Origin: Gymnogyps californianus
Lineage: Eukaryota > Chordata > Aves > Accipitriformes > Cathartidae
Length of the DNA: 64,000 bases
Reading direction: 5' to 3'
Assembly: GCF_018139145.2 (NCBI RefSeq)
Contig: NC_059482.1
Span: 10,779,294 to 10,843,293, forward strand
Positions within the stretch are counted from its first letter, which is position 1. Every line of letters begins with the position of its first letter. This document shows, piece by piece, positions 56,701 through 63,210 of this stretch. The translations under genes were made by a program, and so were the position numbers. The notes below the pieces were generated by a model. It worked only from the letters and a program-made list of their open reading frames with translations. It had not been told where the DNA came from and did no database searches.

Positions 56701-59700
56701 AATCTCCTTTTCCCTGAACATCATCAAACATTTAGAGATGTTTCAAATCCTGTGGATCTACATTTTGCTAAAAACTAGGCATGGTTAGAATAGCTCTCTT
56801 GGTTCTACTTTTTTGAAGAAGCTTTAAATGTAATTTGAACACTTTCTTCTTGCACCCTAGGGTTTTTGCACCAAAATGCGCTTCCTGTAACCAGCCGATC
56901 CTACCAGCACAGGTACGTGTTAACATGCACTGACTCTTTAGAGAAAACAGCTGTTGGCACATGAACGCTTTCTAAAAACACATTAGATGCTTTTCCTCCC
57001 TCTTCCAGAATCTATACTATGTCAGATACTAAATTAAATACAGTTCAGCAGTAATGTCCCTCCCAAACATTCCCAGAGGTTGTAATAGTCATACTACTTA
57101 TGCAGCATAGTACTTTGTATCTTTAGGGTGCTTTCCAGATCTTAATTATGCTGTTATAAATCTCATTTAATTGAAAGCCCTGACTGGGGCTCCAAGAACA
57201 ACCCAAGAAGTAAAGCCCTGTTTATTTTTAGAATCTCCCATTAGCTCAAGTAGCAATTTCCCTTGTCTGCTACGTTTGCATTTCTGATGTGGATCTGTTA
57301 AGATGCCCAAACTTGAAAAGACATCTGAGGGCTACCCTGACCCTGTGAAAAGGCCACACAGTCTCTCATCCTGGGGTGGCAATGTAATGAAAGTGCTTAA
57401 AGAGGTGGGAAAAGGCAGCAGAAAAGTTGGCTAAAAGGAAAGCCAGGTGAATGACCTGCTTGAACCTCAGCCTATCGTGACAGTATAGTTGGCACGATAA
57501 GACTTCTGTATTAGGACATCCCTTTTCTGCCTGCCCGCAGTGGTGCTCCCTCATACTCTGGTGGGTGCAGGACCCTCTGAGTTCCCATTGCTGAGGTCAC
57601 TGACCAGTTCATTTGTAAGCAAGGGCCTCAGTGCCTCCCTCCTTTTCCTCTTGTCATGTTTGTAGAGCCAGAGCTTGCATCCTATAAGCTGCTGTGCCCC
57701 AGTAAAGCCTGTGGCTAGGGCATCTCAGCATGCCCACCTCCATCACTCTGCACGTTACTCTCTATTTGACATAATTATTTCTGTTAAATGCCCAGGTCTC
57801 ACATAATTAAAAACTTTAGAAAGGCTGAGCCAGAACTGCTTGTCCTGGTGATGAGATGTGAGGAGAAAACGCCTATGTAGATTTCACTGGATTTATGTCT
57901 TACAAAATGACTTTTAAAAAAAAAAAAAAGGCAGTCCTACTGCTGACTCATCTGATAGCTAGCAGGATAGACTCCATGTTCTTTCCCATGGAGGTTTCTT
58001 AGGTTAGTTCAAGTCTAGCAGTGCAGGTATTAACTTGCCCACAGCTTCTCTCAGACATAGTCTACGTCATATCTGATGCTGTAACCACACCTGGAACTAG
58101 AAACAATGCAAGGCAACAAATTTAATGAGCTCTGTCTTCAGAGGCTTCAGAGTGGAGCACGGAGTCTGTGAGGTTACAAGAAGGGTATGGGCTCCTCTGC
58201 AGGGCCTGGGGCTCAGCCAAGAATTACACAACTCCACTGCATCCACCTTCATGCTGAGGTTTTGGCCTGTGCACATAATTACCTGCCGGACTGGTATGTA
58301 AATCCCTATAGGGTACATACAGTGACATGTGCGTGTGCAAAATAGCTGTGCAGCAGATCGTTTGAAGAGAATACAAGTCCTGGAAAACTCAGGCCAGGAT
58401 GTCCACAAGGAAAAGTTACCCAATCAGCAGGTCATAGTTTTGGGCTGGTAATTTGTTCAGATCCTGGGTGCCCTTGGAAAATTATTTGATTTCAAGACTA
58501 ATTTGTCCCTTAAGGATGAAGTTTTGGCTGCACTTCCAAATGACCTCTAGAGCTTAGATATGTCAGATGCCCACGCTGCTGCTAAACAGCAAAACCAGTG
58601 GTGCAGTGCTATGCACCAGGGGACAAGACCCTCAGCGGCCACAGAGCTCTGCTCTGCAGAGGAAGAGGGAATCCCCCAGGGAAGCAGCTCTCCAAAGCAA
58701 TAGGTTGGGCACTGAAAGACGACTGAGAAAACACCACTTAGAAAAGCCCACTCTTACCTTCTCTCTGCTTCCCCAACAGGGCTCCGAGGAGACCATTCGG
58801 GTGGTGTCAATGGACAAAGACTACCATGTGGAGTGCTATCACTGCGAGGTAAGCATCGGGCGCCTCTGCCGGCCCGCCCCACGGCAAGGCTTTGCTAATA
58901 ACTAGCAGCCTCTTGGTAGATGCCTGACTCGCACCCAGGGTGCACTTGCTGGCTCTTGCACGCCTGGGCAGGTAGGGCTCTGCCCCATGGCTCCTGGAGG
59001 GAGGCAAAGGGATGAGTGCTAGCTGGGCTGCAAGTGGTGCTGCCATCTCCAGTACCAAACTAGTTTCTTTTTTTTCCCCAGTATATTAACTTCAAAAGCT
59101 GGGTTTGGTTGTTTGGGTTGAATTTTCTCAATACTTCCACATGGGGAGAGAACAAAGAGTAGGTGCCGGTTCTCTTTTTCCTGACCTCTGGACACAGCTT
59201 GTGTGGCTCCAGTCTGAGGAGACTTGAATTCATGTTGCCTGTGCAGGGAAGGACCCTCACTCCTACACTGCAAGGCTTTTCTAGTGGATCTGTGTTTTCT
59301 TTCCATGCTAAATGAATATTGATTCTTTACTAGAAAAGAGATAGGGATACCACTGACACTTAGTCACTTTTTTGGGAGTAGTTTCTTTTTGTGCAGAACA
59401 TTTTAAACGTTTATTAGGACAGATCAAGTTGTGGGATTAGTGCTCTTGCTTCGCAGAGGAGAGCTGAGTTCAGTCCTAGCTCTGCATCCAGGAGCATAAG
59501 GAGCGAAACAACCTCTTTAATTTGGGATCAACCCAAAACTTCCCTTTTGCTGTAGGTTTGGCGCTCTGGTACAACGTGCAAATATCCACACAGATTCTAA
59601 CTGTGCTACCTAACTGTCTTAGCACCAGAGGCAAAAATGCAGCAATACTATCTTCCATGCACTTTTGCACAAAAAGGTTTTACAAAGAGACTTCCGATCG

Positions 59701-61796
59701 AGGGAGAAAACAACAAAATTCAGGGCATCTTGAAATGTATATGAACCTAAACGTAAGGAAGGCCCCATCCACTCAGCTATCTCCTTCCAACAGAGATACC
59801 TGATACGCCATCCTTTTCTATTAATTTTTAAAGAGAAATTGGCACAGGAAATCGCAGCATTTTGGAGAGCTGTACTTCCCTCCTCCTTCTTCCCCCATCT
59901 ATTGCTTTGTGCAGGCTTCACCTAAGATGACAGCTCCCTCCCCTTCTCTCTCAGGCTATTGACTTTATATTAGAATGTCCCAATGGGGGTTTATTTTCAG
60001 TTCTGTTTCATTATTCATTTCCCTATTCTCCTTCCAGTTTGAGGCAAATCAAGCTGCCTCCACATCTGCCCAGAATGGCAGAGTGCATTTATGTACAGAA
60101 ATCAGGGGGTTAGCCCTGTGTTAACAGGGGTAGCTTACTGCCTAATGGTCTCAAATCAGGCTCTGAAACTGTACGCACTGGGTCACTGCTGTCTCCAAAT
60201 ACTGCTAGAAAAGTTAGTGCCAGTATTTTGAGGTATTCACATGGAGACTTTTGCAAAGGCTATGACGACTTACGCAGCCACTTTTGAAATGCTGTTAATG
60301 TCATCATCACCTGGTGGCCATGCAAAGTCAGCAGTCAGTTTGGAAACTTTGCTTCTGCTGAGAAGTTTAAGCTGGTTTACAGATCAGTAGACCCCCATTC
60401 CAAAACTGAAATCCACTGAGAAGGCCGGCTTTCTCGTTGCAGAAAAGGAATACAATTTTGGAGAGGGAAAAAGGTCTGAACACTTGGCACAGCTGTAGGG
60501 TATCTGAAACTGTTAAATTCTAATGAGGAATTGAATTTTAAATCTTACAGAAAGGACTATAAAGTTATTCTATAACATATAGTAACCCACAGAAAACTAC
60601 CTTGGCAGAAACTTTGATTAAAGCCTCCCTAAACTAACACTCCGGTTTTAAAGCTTACTTTAAACCCCATTTTTCATTCTTATTTCAGTATTGTAAAATG
60701 TGAAGATTTTAACTTGAGCTATAAAAGCTGAAAAATCGTACTGTCCAATTGAAAACTTTGCATCAGTTTTCAATACTGAAATGACCTATATGACCAACTT
60801 GTTCAATTTTTTTTTCCTTTCTGTTAAGTGTGCAGATACATACTCAGAATCTCTGGTTTGTCAGGACTGGTCATAGTAACAATTTTTAAGTATTTAACAT
60901 ACTTGAAACATCAAATCCACGCACAATACTGCCATGACTTTCAAATGTCCTCAAAATTATAATGATGACAACTGAAAACCAGGATTGTCTCTATTGCAGT
61001 GTACATAATAGTCAGCAGGCAGGATCATTGTTTGTCATCTTTCTTTTTATCTCTGTTCCTCCACTGTTGGTCACCCATGTCATCCCTGTAGTTATGTGCC
61101 TGTCCTAGAGGTACTAACATATTCCCACTAAAGAGGGACCATTGACCTTGAAGTCTTCAATTTTTTTTAATTCCAAATTAGAGAAAGTGTAGCCCTGCTT
61201 CAGAAGTAAAACATGTCTCATCTCCCCCTCTTCCCCACTCCTCTCATTCTCTACTTCTGCTCCCCCGTTTCTTGCTCACTGCCTTGCTGCAGAATTAGCT
61301 CCTTCTCTGGTCTAATCTCTTCCAGGATATCTGTGTCAGGGGCAGTCCTCGGCCTGTTTTTGTCTGATTTGCATCAACATTTGTTAGATGAAGAAGAGAC
61401 CAGAATGGGAAACAAGGGGGAAGAAAATGCTGGGTACTACTATAGACTGTCCTGTTTGATTTCAGTGATGTCATTGTGCTTAATATGAGATAGTCAGGGT
61501 CCACCTACCAAAAACTCATGAGGTTGCTGGCTCTGGAGGCATGGGAGGGAGTTCTCGGGGTTATGCAGGATAGATCAACATTGTTGTGAGATGGCCTACC
61601 TGAATCATCACTCACTAATTTGGGATGTATATGTTTCTTCTAGGATTGTGGCTTGCAGCTCAATGATGAGGAAGGCCATCGTTGTTACCCATTAGAGGGC
61701 CACTTGCTCTGCCACGGCTGTCATATCAGGCGCCTAAATATTAAACTGCCATCACATCCACCTCCGAGCTATCCAATGCATGTCACAGAACTCTGA
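11697..61796 (+). CDS. WTIP: WTIP, LIM-domain region (exons 2-8, N-terminus outside window)
   Basis: The seven exons (11697-11798, 39587-39654, 53086-53148, 55626-55756, 56861-56912, 58780-58848, 61644-61796) splice in frame to 211 full residues plus a split first codon. LIM1 spans residues 2-54 (ligands C2, C5, H24, C27, C30, C33, C51, D54). LIM2 spans 67-118 (C67, C70, H87, C90, C93, C96, C115, D118). LIM3 spans 127-188 (C127, C130, H154, C157, C160, C163, C184, C187). The protein ends in VTEL, a class I PDZ ligand. The family consists of adaptor proteins of cell junctions and nucleus, known for binding WT1, Snail-type repressors, LATS kinases and miRNA-silencing factors. LIM2 features ([18 protein letters not shown]) and the VTEL end favour WTIP over LIMD1 and AJUBA, from memory of those sequences. 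All zinc ligands are intact, so the gene looks functional. Confidence 0.93.
12312..12340. repeat. AT-rich tandem repeat, period 16
   Basis: ATAAGCTATATT occurs at 12312 and again at 12328, separated by ATAT, followed by T-rich sequence. Confidence 0.75.
14141..14540 (+). repeat. Decayed CR1-type LINE, 3' end of ORF2
   Basis: Interrupted frames on the + strand carry the typical end of CR1-like reverse-transcriptase proteins. Around 14188-14235 the frame reads [12 protein letters not shown], the counterpart of the KLERVQRRATKMI block. Around 14413-14515 it reads [18 protein letters not shown] then a VFKLR-type block, the counterpart of the KFFTMR-hWN-EVFK-LR end. Stops and frameshifts are present, so it is an old fossil with no coding capacity. 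Confidence 0.7.
16026..16092. repeat. Palindromic interspersed repeat (GATTCAGCAAA arms)
   Basis: The ends are a perfect 11-bp inverted repeat (GATTCAGCAAA against TTTGCTGAATC), and the next bases also pair imperfectly (CGCTTA against TAAGCATG). The interior has the GCTTA/TAAGC blocks typical of the hairpin-like repeats common in sauropsid genomes. It is likely a decayed MITE-like copy. The family name is not assigned. Confidence 0.6.
17618..17635. repeat. (TG)9 microsatellite
   Basis: Nine TG units in intron 2. Its length makes it a potential polymorphic marker. Confidence 0.95.
21965..22170 (+). repeat. MIR-like SINE relic
   Basis: The order of blocks follows an amniote MIR: a degraded B-box (GGGTTTTACTCC), then TTGGGCAGATCACGTAGCCT (the CTTGGGCAAGTCACTTAACCT block), then CACCTACCTCACGTGGGTG (CCTACCTCACAGGGTTG). 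The end is TTTGGAGATCCTGAGG, matching the CTTTGAGATCC-type 3' end. It is heavily diverged. Confidence 0.65.
24378..24500 (+). repeat. Possible MIR-like SINE fragment with B-box
   Basis: A palindromic T-arm-like block (ATGGGGTTCAAACCCCAT) resembles a polymerase III B-box. It is followed by GGGGCCTTGCGAAGTCATT, which recalls the MIR block CTTGGGCAAGTCACTT. The similarity is weak and may be chance. Confidence 0.3.
25692..25878. mobile_element. Short non-autonomous hAT-like DNA transposon
   Basis: The ends are inverted repeats: CAGTCTCCAAAGT at 25695 and, reversed at the other end, CAGTGGTCTCCAAACTG (two bases lost on the left). Internal blocks GGGGTGCATGCA and GGGGGTGCATCC recur near both ends. 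The flanks are near-identical 8-mers, CTCTAGAG (25684-25691) and TTCTAGAG (25879-25886), the duplication size made by hAT transposases. At about 187 bp it has no coding capacity and is a MITE-type derivative. Confidence 0.65.
26426..26471. repeat. 25-bp tandem duplication
   Basis: The block TTTGCTGTATAGCTGCTTTT occurs at 26426 and again at 26451, a period of 25 bases, with the linker TCATA between. The near-identity of the two units indicates a fairly recent local duplication inside intron 2. Confidence 0.85.
28147..28179. repeat. C/T-rich low-complexity tract
   Basis: Alternating C-runs and T-runs (CCCCCC, T, about a dozen C, six T, six C, four T) form a polypyrimidine stretch inside intron 2. 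No acceptor-linked coding exon follows it. Confidence 0.8.
31850..31918. repeat. Hairpin-forming interspersed repeat
   Basis: Two 22-bp arms (31850-31871 and 31897-31918) are inverted copies with a single mismatch, around a 25-base loop containing GTCAATGGGAGTCT. The arms contain AATCCTGCATTCC and its complement. This matches the layout of palindromic repeats abundant in sauropsids, with CCCATTGACTTC-type centres. Confidence 0.75.
32087..32103. repeat. Poly-C run (17 nt)
   Basis: An uninterrupted run of 17 C follows ATTCCG, the third long poly-C run in the window. Confidence 0.95.
33980..34240. other. GC-rich, locally CpG-containing block in intron 2
   Basis: This roughly 260-base stretch is clearly GC-richer than its surroundings and has several CpG in CTGCGCGGGGGCTCCCGGCG and nearby. 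No exon with good splice sites or known protein similarity is seen. It could be an alternative promoter or enhancer, or only a local GC fluctuation. Confidence 0.35.
34801..34916 (-). repeat. MIR-like SINE relic, reversed
   Basis: Read on the + strand, the order is CTTCAAAGCACGCTGCAAACAGTAATTAGG (in parts), then a TGTGACAGTGAG block and CTTACAAAGGCGAGG. This is the reverse of the MIR-type 3' half, in which TTTACAGATGGGG is preceded by AAAGCGCTTTGCAAAC-like sequence. It is diverged and its ends are uncertain. Confidence 0.5.
36103..36137. repeat. Perfect 10-bp inverted repeat
   Basis: GCTCATTATA (36103-36112) and TATAATGAGC (36128-36137) are perfect inverted copies around a 15-base loop that itself repeats GCTCATTATT. 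It could form a small AT-rich hairpin and may be a fragment of a palindromic repeat. Confidence 0.55.
36910..37040 (+). repeat. MIR-like SINE relic
   Basis: The stretch includes TTTAGGCAAGTTGGTTCCCT, then TTTCAGCTGTAAAATGGGGA followed by AAATGG, and later GGTGTTGCTCTGCAAGTGCTG. These follow the order of the MIR blocks GGGCAAGT, TTTCCCCATCTGTAAAATGGGGA, GGGTTGTTGTGA and AAGCGCTT. Confidence 0.65.
37097..37108. repeat. G-run (12 nt)
   Basis: Twelve G in a row follow GCAGGC. Confidence 0.95.
39587..39654 (+). CDS. WTIP: WTIP exon 3: second half of LIM1
   Basis: This 68-base exon begins with two bases that complete the glycine codon opened by exon 2, then encodes residues 35-56 ([22 protein letters not shown]). 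It supplies the last LIM1 zinc ligands, C51 and D54. The acceptor is TTTTAACAG and the donor is CTA|GTAAGT at 39654/39655, phase 0. The sequence [11 protein letters not shown] is diagnostic of the Ajuba/LIMD1/WTIP group and is closest to WTIP as I recall it. Because the exon is short and sits between introns of 27.8 and 13.4 kb, gene predictors could miss it easily. Confidence 0.94.
41785..41806. repeat. Poly-A run (22 nt)
   Basis: Twenty-two A follow GGGGGGGTGTT. No retrotransposed gene body is recognisable upstream on the + strand, so it is treated as a simple repeat. Confidence 0.9.
44166..44211. repeat. AT-rich low-complexity patch
   Basis: Repeated AAATTTAAA and AAATTGAA units end in a 12-nt A-run. 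The patch is partly self-complementary. Confidence 0.75.
45925..46025. repeat. Possible decayed interspersed repeat
   Basis: The stretch containing ACCCTAATTTGGGCCCCTGG and GCAATGTAAATACTAATACT, with AATACTAATACTAATGAGG at its end, recalls the 3' ends of common sauropsid repeats (a block like GGGCCCTAGGCGCTACTGCAATAC followed by AAT repeats). The family is not identified. Confidence 0.3.
47040..47105. repeat. Fragment of the palindromic CCCATTGACTTC repeat family
   Basis: CCATTGAAGCTGGTGGCAGA and then AGTCCCATTGACTTCGGGG follow the layout of sauropsid palindromic repeats with CCATTGAAGTCAATGG and CCCATTGACTTCAATGGG cores. It has a 7-base G-run replacing the expected AATGGG. Ends are not defined. 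Confidence 0.45.
48677..48736. repeat. Long A-rich tract ending in (CCA)n
   Basis: Eighteen A are followed by CAACC, more A-runs split by CC, and four CCA units. The composition and order match the tract at 2305-2340. Such tracts are familiar from bird genomes. Confidence 0.85.
53086..53148 (+). CDS. WTIP: WTIP exon 4: LIM1-LIM2 linker and start of LIM2
   Basis: This 63-base exon encodes residues 57-77 ([21 protein letters not shown]). It contains the short LIM1-LIM2 linker and the first LIM2 ligand pair, C67 and C70. The acceptor is TTTGAATAG with only a modest pyrimidine tract, and the donor is ATG|GTAAGA. Both flanking introns are phase 0, so the exon is a multiple of three and could be skipped without a frameshift. 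Skipping would remove half of zinc site 1 of LIM2. The [11 protein letters not shown] sequence matches the family very closely. Confidence 0.95.
53149..55625 (+). other. WTIP: WTIP intron 4 (about 2.5 kb)
   Basis: This intron lies between GTAAGA at 53149 and GCCTCTTAAG at 55625. It contains a 12-nt G-run (54050-54061) and otherwise unremarkable sequence. The open frames seen here (for example about 54096-54371) overlap one another on both strands and have no recognisable family resemblance, so I treat them as chance. Confidence 0.88.
54050..54061. repeat. G-run (12 nt)
   Basis: Twelve G in a row follow TGTCATGCT in intron 4. Confidence 0.95.
55626..55756 (+). CDS. WTIP: WTIP exon 5: body of LIM2
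   Basis: This 131-base exon encodes residues 78-120 and the first two bases of codon 121. It reads [16 protein letters not shown], then [19 protein letters not shown], then IYCVKDYH. It supplies LIM2 ligands H87, C90, C93, C96, C115 and D118. The acceptor is CCTCTTAAG and the donor is AC|GTAAGT, phase 2. DVENNIYC and the following [10 protein letters not shown] are the features that most favour WTIP over LIMD1 and AJUBA. This is the most strongly conserved segment of the gene. Confidence 0.96.
55757..56860 (+). other. WTIP: WTIP intron 5 (about 1.1 kb)
   Basis: This intron is bounded by GTAAGT at 55757 and TTGCACCCTAG at 56860. I see no repeat, RNA gene or additional exon inside it. Confidence 0.9.
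56861..56912 (+). CDS. WTIP: WTIP exon 6: start of LIM3
   Basis: This 52-base exon gives the last base of threonine 121 and encodes residues 122-138 ([17 protein letters not shown]). It carries the first ligand pair of LIM3, C127 and C130. The acceptor is GCACCCTAG and the donor is CAG|GTACGT, phase 0. Exons 5 and 6 together are 183 bases, an exact multiple of three, so joint skipping would keep frame while deleting most of LIM2 and the start of LIM3. Confidence 0.95.
56913..58779 (+). other. WTIP: WTIP intron 6 (about 1.9 kb)
   Basis: This intron lies between GTACGT at 56913 and CTTCCCCAACAG at 58779. It includes a short A-run near 57916-57929. No other feature can be supported. A weak resemblance to a SINE tail around 57100-57170 is not strong enough to call. 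Confidence 0.9.
58780..58848 (+). CDS. WTIP: WTIP exon 7: centre of LIM3
   Basis: This 69-base exon encodes residues 139-161 ([23 protein letters not shown]). It supplies LIM3 ligands H154, C157 and C160. The acceptor is CCCCAACAG after a strong pyrimidine tract, and the donor is GAG|GTAAGC. Both flanking introns are phase 0, so skipping would keep frame but destroy LIM3. If intron 7 were retained, translation would run on for 18 codons and stop at a TAG at 58903-58905, truncating LIM3. The run [18 protein letters not shown] is near-invariant in LIMD1 and WTIP. Confidence 0.96.
58849..61643 (+). other. WTIP: WTIP intron 7 (about 2.8 kb)
   Basis: This intron is bounded by GTAAGC at 58849 and TTTCTTCTAG at 61643. 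It contains a probable decayed tRNA-derived (MIR-like) SINE head at about 59428-59520. Otherwise I see no supported feature. Small open frames inside it are not conserved proteins that I recognise. Confidence 0.88.
59428..59520 (+). repeat. tRNA-derived (MIR-like) SINE head
   Basis: TTAGTGCTCTTGCTTCGCAG resembles the A-box region of tRNA-derived SINEs, and GAGTTCAGTCCTAGCTCTGC matches the B-box and following block (GGTTCAAATCCTAGCTCTGCC). A degraded CCTCTTTAAT follows at the expected distance. Confidence 0.5.
61644..61796 (+). CDS. WTIP: WTIP exon 8: end of LIM3, PPSY motif and PDZ-ligand tail
   Basis: This terminal coding exon encodes residues 162-211 and the TGA stop at 61794-61796. It opens with [17 protein letters not shown], supplies LIM3 ligands C163, C184 and C187, and then has a 23-residue tail after C187-H188. 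The tail reads [19 protein letters not shown], then VTEL. VTEL fits the class I PDZ-ligand pattern (S/T-x-hydrophobic at the end) and is the recognised end of WTIP. AJUBA and LIMD1 end differently as I recall. PPSY at residues 201-204 fits the PPxY WW-domain ligand pattern. The acceptor is TTTCTTCTAG. Confidence 0.95.
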   Translation, partial: DCGLQLNDEEGHRCYPLEGHLLCHGCHIRRLNIKLPSHPPPSYPMHVTEL

Positions 61797-61948
61797 AAGA
61801 CATTTCCATTACCAATAAGCCGTTTGAAAGAGAAGACAAAAATCTAAAAATGACTTTTCCTGTTCCTTTAAAGATGAGATTCCAGTAATAACCATCTAAA
61901 CCAGCTATTTATTTTTTAAATCAGAGGTGAGGGGTCCTTTTCTGATCT

Positions 61949-61956
61949 TGTACATA
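61949..61956 (+). promoter_or_regulatory. Pumilio response element candidate 1 (TGTACATA)
   Basis: The octamer TGTACATA fits the PUF/Pumilio consensus TGTANATA and lies about 150 bases after the stop codon, on the sense strand of the 3' UTR. Pumilio proteins generally repress or destabilise such mRNAs. The match is exact, but function is inferred. Confidence 0.5.
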
Positions 61957-62731
61957 CGCATTCTTTTATCTAGACATTTTCACTGAGACACTGTCTACTT
62001 GAACAAATAATTCACCACTAAACTGTAACTGTAAATGGCAGCATTTCTAAAAATAATGGTACAGAGGGCTGTTCTGCACTACCTACTCACTTTCCTTCAG
62101 TGGAGATTTCGCCCAAGTAAGGAGTGTAGAATTACTTTCCAGAAGTTAGCACCTTATCATATTGCAGCAAGCATGATAAGAGAAATGCTAGCATTTTAGC
62201 TAGTTTTGTTGAATTCTGGAGTTAGAGAATACACTGTCACATTTTTTAAAACTTAAATTCCCAGAAGTAGCAAATAGGAAGCAAACAAGTGTTCTTAGCA
62301 ATGCCAGTTTTCAGCGTGGGTTAAATAATGGCATTCTGTGAAGAAGCGTCAGGCCAGCTTTCCATCCTACAAGGTTCCACGGTCATCCAAAGACTATTTA
62401 GCTCGTTAAAGAAATATGGCAAGCATCTCATAAAAACCACATTACAGAGGAATATATCCAAAAGATTGGCACATGCAGGGTCATAACAGTTGACGAAAGA
62501 TACGGACCTCTGTAATTGCTTGCTGTGTACAAATGTAGCCATGGTTTCAAAATGCATTCCTATCAACTCGATGATTTGGCACTTACTAAAGAATTCATCT
62601 TTTAAATGTGGGTTTTGTATAATAGGGTTAGCAGCCCCTTTCTATGCAAAGGTACACTTGTCTTTATACTACTTGTTTTATACAAGACTTCATTTGTTAC
62701 CAACTGCTTTATGATTGTATATTGATACATT

Positions 62732-62737
62732 ATTAAA
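62732..62737 (+). promoter_or_regulatory. Proximal poly(A) signal ATTAAA
   Basis: ATTAAA, the second commonest polyadenylation hexamer, is followed within about 15-50 bases by GT- and T-rich sequence (GTGGTTTTTGT, then TTTGTGTTCTTTT). That is the expected downstream element. Cleavage would fall near 62750-62760. Confidence 0.6.
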
Positions 62738-62913
62738 AAAAGAGAGGGACAGTGGTTTTTGTATTATCTCTTCAGCTTTGTGTTCTTTTCTAGATGTACT
62801 TTTGACCTGGTTACGGTGATTGTCTTCATTGGAAAACAAAGTACAGTTTAGCAGAAATCATAATTTAGAGAGTCAGACCATTGAAACATTGGTATTTTAT
62901 AACAAGTATTAGA

Positions 62914-62921
62914 TGTACATA
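62914..62921 (+). promoter_or_regulatory. Pumilio response element candidate 2 (TGTACATA)
   Basis: This is a second exact TGTACATA on the sense strand, downstream of the first poly(A) signal and upstream of the distal ones. It would be present only in the longer 3' UTR, giving a possible isoform-specific control. Confidence 0.45.
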
Positions 62922-63137
62922 GACTGTACACACGTTCATATTTTGCATAAGCTTTTACAGTAACCTCAGAGCTCTGGGGAAATATATGTCTTCCATATAG
63001 GAAGTTAGATGAATCTTTTTTATGGTTTGTTTTCTACCATGTGTTGATGATTTACATGCAAATCACACATCTGTATGTTTAAAAAATTCCTTGCATTCTC
63101 ATGAGAATTGATCCAGCCTTCCTGAATTTATATTTTA

Positions 63138-63143
63138 AATAAA
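63138..63143 (+). promoter_or_regulatory. Distal poly(A) signal AATAAA (first)
   Basis: This is a canonical AATAAA followed by moderately T-rich sequence (TTGCTGTCTTTAACTG). It is a candidate for the main or alternative 3' end of the gene. Confidence 0.5.
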
Positions 63144-63179
63144 TCCATCATTGCTGTCTTTAACTGTATCCAAAATTAC

Positions 63180-63190
63180 AATAAAATAAA
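63180..63190 (+). promoter_or_regulatory. Distal poly(A) signals, two overlapping AATAAA
   Basis: Two AATAAA hexamers overlap by one base (63180-63185 and 63185-63190), followed by TTCTTCTGCTCC. Together with 63138 they form a cluster of canonical signals, making this the likely distal end of the transcript. Confidence 0.5.
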
Positions 63191-63210
63191 ATTCTTCTGC
63201 TCCAGAGGAA

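Larger units (their letters stand above)
61797..63210 (+). other. WTIP: WTIP 3' UTR (end uncertain)
   Basis: AT-rich sequence follows the TGA without another splice-linked coding block. Several poly(A) signals occur, so the UTR could be about 0.96 kb (signal at 62732) or about 1.4 kb (signals at 63138 and 63180-63190). It contains two identical Pumilio-type octamers (61949-61956 and 62914-62921) and an ATTTATTTTTT patch near 61907-61917 of the kind seen in AU-rich elements. The second Pumilio site is included only if the distal poly(A) sites are used. The boundary is an inference, since there is no transcript evidence in the sequence itself. Confidence 0.7.

Noticed and set aside
57100..57170. 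Possible reversed SINE tail in intron 6
   Set aside because: Similarity to a MIR 3' end is limited to a few short words, too weak to report as a feature.
58567..58905. 112-residue open frame running through exon 7
   Set aside because: It is exon 7 plus flanking intron read without splicing. The true reading uses the acceptor at 58779 and donor at 58849.
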